A stretch of DNA of 64,000 bases from Henricia sp. BOLD:AAB3569. Its lineage: Eukaryota; Echinodermata; Asteroidea; Spinulosida; Echinasteridae. The translations under genes were made by a program, and so were the position numbers. The notes below the pieces were generated by a model. It was not told the origin of the DNA, did not search any database, and worked only from the letters and a program-made list of their open reading frames with translations. The stretch lies in assembly GCA_037783545.1 (NCBI GenBank), contig JBBELK010000387.1, positions 124,001-188,000 of the forward strand, given 5' to 3'. Positions 31,201 through 42,566 of the stretch are shown here, piece after piece. The stretch's first letter is position 1. The number at the start of each line of letters is the position of its first letter.

Positions 31201-34200
31201 CGCAGCAAAACTTTAAAAAGTGTGGCTAACTTTTTCAAGTTTTGTCGCCGGGTTTTGCATATCTTATTCAATCTTTGCCATCCCTTATAAATCTTCAGTA
31301 ATTTTGGCAGTGGTGTACTTGTCAACGTCCAGGATGTCCTGATGCATTACTTTTTACCCGGAATCGCACTGTTTGCCATATTTTTAAGCCGCCAAACATC
31401 GACATCACCGGGTGTGCGGCCGTCGTTAAAAAGAGAGTTTTTTTTATCCCATCAAAAAACTCGACAAAACATGACAGAAACGGCATCGAATGATATGAAT
31501 AACATGGTTGGATACAGCAATTTGTTTAACCTTGTTTTCCCCAACAAAACTGACATGCTTATTTGGTCCTGACAGCAATTTTACACCATACCTTCTGTCC
31601 TTGGAAAGACACAGTGGCCGCCACCGCTGTACGATTTTGTTTTCCAGACATTGATCACGCAATCGCGCGCGCGATGCCAAATTGAACAAATGCACGCACA
31701 CGATGTACAATGTAGTTGGATTCTGCGTATTGTGAACACTCATGAACGAACACAGTGCCCATGCGGCACGTGCTAAGTACACGATGTACACAACTATAGC
31801 ACACGCACCAATGGCGTTGTGTAACGAAATTGCACTACATTCATCTGAGCCTGCACGTATGTCAAAATATGAAAGGATTTGGCGCATACACAAACCGTGA
31901 CATAGCCCCTTTAATGACTGATATCATATCCTCTTCCAAAAACGAAACTGAATTTTTTCAAAATATCTATTCTTGATCGGAACAGAAGTTTGTTGAATAC
32001 AATGAACTTGTGGATAACAAGGCACTGATCGACCAATCACTTTGGAATCGCTTTCAAGACTGTTCCGCTTCAGTGATTTCCTCCAGGTCCAAGAGGACCC
32101 GTTTGAACAAAGTGATTTCCACAGTAAATGTGACATTTCCTGTTTCTGGGAGAATCCTGCAATTTTGTTGGCTTATTAACCTGATTGAACATGCCTGGGA
32201 TGAGCTGACATCTGGGGCCACATGTCTCCCAAACAGCCCTAGAAGTGCAGGAGCTCAGGGAAGCACTTCAGGCAGAGTGGCGCACACTGCCTCAACGGCT
32301 CTTATGGATACCGGTGCAGTCAGCCTTGCCGCAAGAGGTGGTCATACACATTACTGACTGATAGAATAAGCTACACATATCAACAACCTCTATCTTTCGG
32401 TCAAAGCATTATTTGTTTACGTTATTTTTTGGAAGAGTATACCCAAGCTTAAAGGAACTTATTAAAGGGACACACTGGCCTACTGTTTACATAATGTAGC
32501 AATCTAGCATTATTGACAATAATATTTCGATGGTCGTTGTGAAAAGAAATTATCAAAATGTCACGTAATTAACTAGAAATGTTTTAAAATATTAAAAGAG
32601 ACAATACGCTTTACCAGCCGTCGCGATGTATTATGTATCATTTGTTTAATTGTAAATAAAGGTGGCGTTCGATATGGGTCGACACGTGTTTAACCTCGAT
32701 TTCTTTTTTTTTCCTGACTCATCACACCTTGCATGTTCCCTCAGGTCAGCGCTGACTCGAGGAAGCACATCGAACGCAACGTTTTGGTGTCTTTAGTGCC
32801 CTCAATAAGCCTATGCTGTTTTTTCTTCGGATATTATTTATCGCCGCGAACGCGAAGCGAAGACACGAAAATCAGAGAAATTCTCTCGTCCATATCAACA
32901 CCCAGAAACCCTTCTTATGAAATCTGTTGGCAGATTTGTGTACATATTGGAAAATACGGTATGTATACATCGTGTTCGTAGGACATTATTTTCCAACAAG
33001 AAGAGAAACCAACTGCGAATGACAAAAGCAACTCGCACTTCGCGCTGGTTTCTACGGCTGGAAATACAACTAACTCACAAGACGACGTGACTTTTCGGAA
33101 CAAAAATCTGGTTCTGAAAAGTCACATGACCTTGAATTTTTGAAAAATGCTCAAAAACAGCCAAATTTGACAGCGTCTTTTCAGGATATATCTAATTTAC
33201 TCTGGAAAGCGCTTCAGAATAATGTATGGGTCTATTTCGAGCCCAAAATTGCCTAACAAAGCCGGTGTGTCCCTTTAAGATTTTTCCAGAAAATTGATGT
33301 TGTTCTAACCTAACAATCATATAAAAAACCTCCCCAAAATACTATCCATGGGAAGAAAACGGGAAATTTGCAATCTCCAATTTGGATGTGGAAGCAAAAA
33401 GGTTGGTGTAATCAATGCACTGCTTTATGGAACCGGATAAATTAGTTTACAAAACATCTGTTGTTTTTTGACGATATCCTTGAAAATATACAGATTGAGA
33501 GCGCAAAATTTCAGAATGGTAATGAGAAAAATATGACATGATATGGTATCAAAATCTCAACACCCACGGAAAAAAAGGGGGGCCTAAAAAATGTGATCTG
33601 GATCATCCTCTTGCAACAGTGCCCCTTTAACGCACTCCCTAACTCCTGCGTACAGTGGCCCTGTTGAAACAGGCCCCATTTCGCGGTGGAACAAGCGACA
33701 GAAATCTTGTCGCCTCTGCTGGACCAATCAGGACGCTTGGCAGTGCATTGCAGCATGATTGCAGGCATTCAATTGTAACGCGCGCAAATTGTAAACACCG
33801 TGCATGCATGTGATACATGTACTCGGTAATGCTGGCCGCTGTCCGCGTCAGCGATTGGCTGCTATTTAAAGCATACCGGGGAATCCGTTTCATTACATTC
33901 GTCAGCATGCATCCCTGTTATTAATTTGAAAAACTGCTGAGTAAATTAAGATCGTCGTTTGAAAGTTTGGTAGGAATGGGACAGTCATAAGGAACGGAAC
34001 CCAATACAGGAAAGTATAAAAATCGTTTCTTTTCAGCATAAAATGACCGAATTAATTAAATTACATCAAAATAAGTTGGCTCAAGACAACAGCCGGCTCA
34101 CTCCACAGATTTGCGTGGATTTCCTCAGGGTATTGTTACGTCGCTTTGCAGAGTAGAAATTCCCTGAGATCTCAGGATGGATCTGGATACGCTCCTTTAA

Positions 34201-37200
34201 ATTATAAAAAAAAATAATGACAGGTCCTTTCATGTTATTTTCCCTTAAGGTGGCTTCTTGAGAATGAGGTTGACCCAGCCGGCGAGCTCCAGTGGTTAAT
34301 CGGCGTTTTGCAACAGGCCGAGGATAACCATGATCACGTTCACATTCTGGGCCATATTCCCACGGGAATCGTCGATTGTCTACCTCACTGGAGCGAGAAT
34401 TATAACAAAATCGTCACTAGGTGAGATAATTGTTAACGTGGTCTTTTAGTACAGCAGATAAGTGCAACAATCCTTCAAAACTGGATACAAGCACCAAATT
34501 TTGCATGTGCATCCCTCTTGAGCCACTTTTTTGGAAAAGCCCGTTAGCCATTTGAAAATTCAAAATGGCCGCCATTTTTTAAGATGGCCGCTATTTTTCA
34601 AGATGGCCGCCATATCCTTATGACATGACCTCATAAAATGCCAGAGAATTGTCCGATTTAAATGATCTTGGAATCCAATTATATGTTTTTGATCCTCTAG
34701 AAGCTGAATTTATAACTCTAAATTTACTTAGGGGCTTCTGTCTATCATTTTTGGTTGATTAACTTATGTTATTTAGACCCTGTTCGCACTAGAGAAATCG
34801 CTTCATCTGACGAAGATTCGACGATGATTTGACGAAGAGATTTATTGACGAAGATTATAATTTTCGCGATTTCTGAAACGCTTATTAGGTATTAATGATA
34901 TCCGCGTGACCCTGTGACGCAATCCTGAGAAACACAGATAAACATGGTCGGCAGTTCCATACGTTTACACGCAAAAAAACTTGGAAAACCGTCTCTGTTC
35001 AATGGTGTTTTTTAAAGAATTTCTCGTGCAAAAAGCCAGAGATGTGCCCAGTAGTTGTGTAGTTGTATGCTTCACCAGACACCATGACAAAAAATGAGCA
35101 GAAAGATTTTCGTTTTTATTACCAAGAGAGAGAAAAATAAGTAGCTCGTTCGAACTTGTACCGGCCGATGTGCATACCGTGTTGTGCCAATTTCAAACAC
35201 GTGGGAACTACGGCCCGTAGGAACTGTTCCCACTTCTGTACACAGACTGTTGTGTATGTCGTTCGTTCCATGACAAAACCACGGTCGCAATGCACAAGTA
35301 TTTACTTAAAAAGAGCTTCATTGTGAGCCACAATTTCACTGTTTTTTCACAAAAAGATAATAGAAAATTGTCATCATATTACAGAAAGTATTTTTCACGT
35401 TTGTAATTTGAATTACAAGGACAAAACAGGCCTGATGAACATACACTCCGTATATATTCCATTCAATACTACACAGGCCGTTTTGTGTTCTTCTCAGGAT
35501 GACGTCAAAACCTTGTTTGTAAACCAAGTGACCTCGAGCGTTCATAATTTTGGGTGAAGAGGGTCGGAACTGAATTGCATTTTAAACAAAAGACTGTCGC
35601 TTTTTTTGGCAGAAATCACATTGTTATCGAGTTGTAGAAACACACTTCCATGATAAACAGGAAAACTAAAAAAATGTGGATGGGGGTGAGGGGGAGATAC
35701 TAGCTGTTTAAAGTGCAATACCCATAATTTTCTTTTTTCTAGATACGAAAGCACAATCCGAGGACAGTTTTTCGGCCACACTCACAAAGATTCCTTTGAG
35801 ATTTTCTTCGAACCTCGAACCAAACGTCCGACAAACATGCTCTACAACGGGGGGAGTATAACCACGTACTCTGGAGTTAATCCGAACTACAGAATTTACA
35901 CAGTGGACGGCAACTATAAAAGCAGCACATGGGTAAGATTTTATTTTCCATGTTTTTTTCCCTACCAACGGGCAATTTTTTGTACCGAGCATAAAAAGAG
36001 CGCCCTCAATTCGTTAATTTCGGGAAGCAAACTTGTACAAGTCTAGACGTCTCATGAGACGAAAATTCAATTTGCCCCCAAACCATTTGCCCAAACCACT
36101 TCGTCCAAATACTACATCGCCCAAATGCTTCTTCGCCCCAAAACCACTTCGTGCACAGGCCGTGGTTCAGGGCGAAATGGTTCAGGGCGAAGTGGTTTTT
36201 GGGCGAAATGACTGCAAACCCTTTTTTGACCGTTTTCTCAAAAGTTAGACCAAGTACGGAGCTGGTTTTTGCTCAGGTTGGTTTTTATCATGAATATCTT
36301 CAATCACACAAGGGGATAAAACTATTTGTAACAGTTTACCAATCATGTATACTATCTTTAAAACTTTTGACATTGCACAATGATGGTGTTAATTTAAGAT
36401 GATCCCAAAAGTTGAAGCACTCGTAATCTGTAACGCATCCCATAGCCGCGCCCCTTCTGATTTTTTTAAAATTCTCAGCTCGCACCTCTGTTTATGAAAT
36501 TGGTCCCAGGTTACATCCCTTCTGAAGTAAGGAGCAAAGTGTGTTCAAAGGGCCCCTTATTTAGGATTTTTATCAATAAAATCTATGCTTTAAAACCACT
36601 TTACTCAGTTAAAGTCATAAAAATCCTATTTGGAGCTTGCTTTGGGGGTTAAAACAAAGGTTTTTAGTTTTTATGCTAATGCAAATATGCATATTCATGA
36701 CCAAGGTCACGACGTCACAAGAGGCAAACACAGGAAAATCACATTGAACTGTGCACAAAAGATTCCCCTTTTTCCTCAATTTTCCTGAAACTTTTGTAAT
36801 CCATGGCTGTTTAAGTTTGTTTTACATGTTGCCTGCTGTAAGCCATGACAAAACTATGGGGCGCCGTTCGTCAACTAATTATTTAGGCGAATTATAGCAT
36901 GTTTTTTCCATGGTTTATCTTAATTCTGTGTAAATAATGCATTTGTGTCAAAGGCCGTTTATGGTTTACAAACAACTCGATTCTTTACAAAACAGGAAAT
37001 ATACTTGTAGCTGTGCAAATTCATTATTTACAAATAATGAAAATTACCTCGGCGTTCCATACTTTATTAATGAAACCGACCAGTGTACATTTCAATGGTT
37101 TACAAACAAGAGAATTGTATCGTTCATAGACAATTCCATGGTTTATAAATAATGAATACTGCACATTGCTGCACGTTTTTCTGGTTTACAAATAATACAA

Positions 37201-40200
37201 AACTATCCAGTGCGCAATTACATGGTTTATAAACCAAGAAACTTGCACCGGGGTCTGATTTTCTATGGTTTATAAATAATGAAAATTGGTTAGTGGACGT
37301 ACAATTCCATGGTTTATAAACAATCTAAACTGCGCCGTTCTAATCAATTTTGTGGATTCTGTGGTTTGTAAACAATTACAAATAGTCAATAGGCGTGCAT
37401 TTTGATGGTTTGTAAATAATTGAAAGTGATCGTTGGCTCACAATTTCATGGTTTATAAATAATGAAAATGAACTAGTTAGTGTGTCGCAAAATTTCATGG
37501 TTTACAAACAGAAAAAAATAAAGCTTTATACACTTGTCTGTCGTTTGTAAAGGTTGACTATCGATAAAATAAGAAGTATTATGCACTCGGTACATCTCAA
37601 AATACGATCATTGACGAAAAATTGAAGGGTTTGTAAATAATGAAAATGGACTAGTTAGTGTGTCGCAAAATTTCATGGTTTACAAACAGAGAAAATTAAA
37701 GCTTTATACACGTTTCTGTCGTTTGTAAAGGTTGACTATCGATAAAAAGAGAAGTATTATGCACTCGGTACATCTCAAAATACGATCATTGACGAAAAAT
37801 TGAAGGGTTTGTAAACCATGAAAAACACGCTTCATAAACGTTTATTATAATCCAGTAACGTTGCGAGAGCAATGGGTGCGTTCAATTAGCTATCATCGAG
37901 TCATAGGGGTGCTCGTTCATAGTGTGAACAGTCCGGCAGACCATGGCAACAAAGGTATTTATGTGTACAGCTCATCGAACGCCACGGCACAGCCTTCAGC
38001 GCGCGCGCGGGAAATTCCAGGTTCATTAGCTGACTAAACCTAGCCGCGTATTGGGCCCGAAATCCAGCAGCGGTCTCAGCAGCGGTTTCAGCCGCGGTCG
38101 TAAAATCTCAAACGGATGTAGTAAAAGGTGATAAAATAATAATAATAATAACACATGCATTTGTAAAGCGCCATCTATCTATGTAAACATATTCTTATTT
38201 TTTATTACACGAGTTCTGAGACTCTGGCAAAGAAATTGTTAAAATTCTCAAAGAAATGTATTTCGTTTCACGGTGTTACCTAACTTAGTCATCTACCGGG
38301 CTGATTAAATTTTAAATGGTAATTTTAATTAATTAATTTTTAATTAATTTTAATTAATGAGGAGTGTCCATTTTTTACCCCAAAAGTGCCAAAAACTTAA
38401 AAGAAAACGTACACCACATAGTTTTAAAAATTAGCATTTGTATTACATACTAGTAATCCATTTAATCCGTTCATGGGGCAGATCAAATTTTGGAGGAAGC
38501 CAAATCGGTACACTAATTAGTGCTTAATTAAAGGGATAATAAGGAGTCTGGTTTCCACTAAAAAAGTGCCGAAAACTTAATACTGCTGACAAAATGGTCC
38601 CTTTAAAATAAAATGTACACCACATAGTTTGAAAAATTTGCATTTTTATTACATAATCCGTTTGAAACTATGTAGTGTACATTTTCTTTTAAAGGGACCA
38701 TTTTGTCAGCAGTATTCAGTTTTCGGCACTTTTGGGGTGGAAAATGGAGACTTCTCATTAGCCCTTTAATTAAGCACTAATTTGTGGACCGATTTGGCTT
38801 CCTCCAAAATTTGATCTGCCCCATGGACGGAACAAACAGATTATGTAATAAAAATGCTAATTTTTGAAACTATGTGGTGTACATTTTCTTTTAAAGGGAC
38901 CATTTTGTCGGCAGTATTAAGTTTTCGGCACTTTTGGGGTGGAAAATGGAGACTCCTCATTAATTAAAATTAATTAAAAATTAATAAATTAAAATTACTA
39001 TTTAAAATTTAATCAGCCCGGTAGATGACTGAGTTAGGTAACACCGTGAAAAGAAATACATTTCTATGAGAATTTTAACAATTTCATTGCCAGAGTCTTC
39101 GTTCAATGAATAGTGTGTTACTGACTCCGGGAAATGTTAAATGTAAAGTTTCATTAGGCGATTGTGCTTTTCAGACCGCTGCCCCTAAACTATGGTCCAA
39201 ACTTCCAGGTCACATCAGAAATCTTAGGAGTCTTGAGAAGTTTAAAACTGAAGTTAAAACATATCTTTTTAAACTTGCCTTTGATTTATGATTTTTAATC
39301 TTAATTAAGTAACGATGATGTGATTAGTTTCGTTTTTAAAATGTGCAGCGCACATGAACATATTTATATGGAATGCGCGCTATATAAATGTAAATACTAT
39401 GAATTGTAGGATAGGGCGACAAATCGTGTTTAAAAAAGCTATATTAGGGCGACCTGCTCAATAGGGCGACATTTTGGTGTCGCCCTAATATTTTTGAGTT
39501 TAAAATTAATTTTTTTAGGTCAAAAACCATTTTTTTTAGGTCGAGAACCATTTTTATGGGGACTGGAGTCGTTTCTCTTCGGTCTGCGACCATCTCCGGA
39601 AGCTTTGGGTAAAAAAATAAGGTGTCATTTTGAGTGACTCTTGCCGAAATTTCGGTGGTCTCCGGCGAGAGTCTTGCCGAAGTGTCGCCCTATTGCGGCA
39701 TCCAGCGTTGTTTAAATTATTATTATTATTATTTAACTCGTGTAATAAAAAATAAGATTTTATCACCTTTTACTACATCCGTTTGAGATTTTAAGACCGC
39801 GGCTGGATTTTGGGCCCAATACGCGGCTAGGTTTAGTCGGGTAATGAACCTGGAATTTCCCGCGCGCGCGCTGAAGGCTGTGCCGTGGCGTTCGATGAGC
39901 TGTACACATAAATACCTTTGTTGCCATGGTCTGCCGGACTGTTCACACTATGAACGAGCACCCTATGACTCGATGATAGCTAATTGAACGCACCCATTGC
40001 TCTCGCAACGTTACTGGATTATAATAAACGTTTATGAAGCGTGTTTTTCATGGTTTACAAACCCTTCAATTTTTCGTCAATGATCGTATTTTGAGATGTA
40101 CCGAGTGCATAATACTTCTTATTTTATCGATAGTCAACCTTTACAAACGACAGAAACGTGTATAAAGCTTTAATTTTCTCTGTTTGTAAACCATGAAATT

Positions 40201-42534
40201 TTGCGACACACTAACTAGTCCATTTTCATTATTTACAAACCCTTCAATTTTTCGTCAATGATCGTATTTTGAGATGTACCGAGTGCATAATACTTCTTAT
40301 TTTATCGATAGTCAACCTTTACAAACGACAGACAAGTGTATAAAGCTTAATTTTTTTCTGTTTGTAAACCATGAAATTTTGCGACACACTAACTAGTTCA
40401 TTTTCATTATTTATAAACCATGAAATTGTGAGCCAACGATCACTTTCAATTATTTACAAACCATCAAAGTGCACGCCTATTGACTATTTGTAATTGTTTA
40501 CAAACCACAGAATCCACAAAATTGATTAGAACGGCGCAGTTTAGATTGTTTATAAACCATGGAATTGTACGTCCACTAACCAATTTTCATTATTTATAAA
40601 CCATAGAAAATCAGACCCCGGTGCAAGTTTCTTGGTTTATAAACCATGTAATTGCGCACTGGATAGTTTTGTATTATTTGTAAACCAGAAAAACGTGCAG
40701 CAATGTGCAGTATTCATTATTTATAAACCATGGAATTGTCTATGAACGATACAATTCTCTTGTTTGTAAACCATTGAAATGTACACTGGTCGGTTTCATT
40801 AATAAAGTATGGAACGCCGAGGTAATTTTCATTATTTGTAAATAATGAATTTGCACAGCTACAAGTATATTTCCTGTTTTGTAAAGAATCGAGTTGTTTG
40901 TAAACCATAAACGGCCTTTGACACAAATGCATTATTTACACAGAATTAAGATAAACCATGGAAAAAACATGCTATAATTCGCCTAAATAATTAGTTGACG
41001 AACGGCGCCCCATACAAAACTGGGGGTAGAAACTGCAGCAATTTGCCACAAGTCCAACTTGAAGTCTTATTTTTTTTTTTATAACTTTTGCCTTTTGTCT
41101 TCCTTTTGTGATGCACTCAAAACAGCGCCCTCTGTCTGTGATTTATTGCAATGAAATCTTCAAAGTTGAAAAATGCCACTTTTTATTGATTTTACATCCA
41201 AACGAACAATAGTATGTCTTGCTGAACAAGTAATCCGTCATTATGAAGCAAAGCTTAGGCACAAAGTTGTTTAGCATGTCACAGGCCCTTTAAGTGCCTA
41301 ACTCAAGGGCACTGGTACCACGGCCAGGTATCGAACCCGCAACCCAAAGTTTTCACCTGAGTATTGTGAGTCAACGACCCAAACCACTCAGCCACAGCAC
41401 CCCACATTAAAGCTATTTTTATTTTTGCCAACAGGCCGTTTTGGATCATGCAACTTACATAATGAACGTTACCGACGCAAACCTCAGAGACGACCCCAAA
41501 TGGACACTAGAGTATACTGCTAAGGTACGTCACACACTTTCTAAACTGTCCACAATGCATAGTTCCGACGTGTCAATCAAGCCGAACCCCAACCAATCAC
41601 AACAGAGCTAGCAGACGGCGCCCACATAGGTCAAAGTGATGCAATCATCACACAAAATTATCACACGATTTTCTGCCCATACAGTTTGTATGATGTATGT
41701 GCCAGTGACCGGGTAAATTTTGGTTTCAATGTCAGGCGATTCGCTGTTCAAAGTTAGGAAAGCGCATTTTTATAAATATGTCATCCCTGCATTACTAGCC
41801 CTTCGCTCAGTGTGTGCTACGGTAACTGTCGACCCTAAAACATAAATACCTTTGAGTTTTCTCCAATAAATCTGTGCTTTCCATGCCGAGTCCCGTAGCT
41901 TTGTACGTAGTGTCGCCATTTTTTGCGATGGCTTGTGAGCACATAGCAACAATATCTAAGGGGCGGGGTTAACTGGGCAATCACGGAACTATGCATTGGT
42001 AGCAGTTTGTGTTAGTTTGTTGCTTGTATTAGACTGATGATCGATCGGCCATCGAATATTCAAATAGCATTTTATCAAATCGAATATTCGGTATGTGTTT
42101 TTTCCAATCCAAACCAAACATATCTTTCAACTAGGAAGAAGTAAAAAACCTTGTTCCTTTGCCGAAACGGCCACTTTGATGTCGTGGCCTTTTTCCAAAT
42201 CTCGACTTGGGCTCAGGCTCAGGCTCCATGTAAACCACATGGAGACGGAGCCTGAGCCCAAGTTGAGATTTAGAAAAAGACCCTTATTTGCGTCCAACCA
42301 CGAGTCCAGTGTACAACATTCTGAGATATCAGGGAATTTCCACGCTGCAAAGCGACGCAACAATACCCTGAGGAAATCCTCGCAAATCTGTGGAGCGAGC
42401 CGGCTGTTGTCTTGAGCCAACTCACGCCCGAGTCATTTTGATGTATTTTAATCAATTCGGTCATGTTATGCCGAAAAGAAATGATTTCTATACTTTCCAG
42501 AAATTGTATTGGGTTCCGTTCCTTATGACTGTCC

Positions 42535-42566
<32 letters not shown>

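Larger units (their letters stand above)
36856..41013. mobile_element. Giant palindromic element, 4158 bp, 8-bp target duplication
   Basis: Starts ATGGGGCGCCGTTCGTCAAC and ends with its complement. ACAAAACT is duplicated exactly outside (36848-36855 and 41014-41021). The arms, 36856 to about 38130 and about 39750 to 41013, are nearly identical. Each is made of some 17 iterations of GGTTTAYAAAYAATGAAA at 35-90 bp spacing. The centre holds a second inverted repeat and LINE tails. No transposase is present. It sits in SMPD1 intron 9. Octamer duplications suggest a hAT- or P-type transposase acting in trans. Confidence 0.85.
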
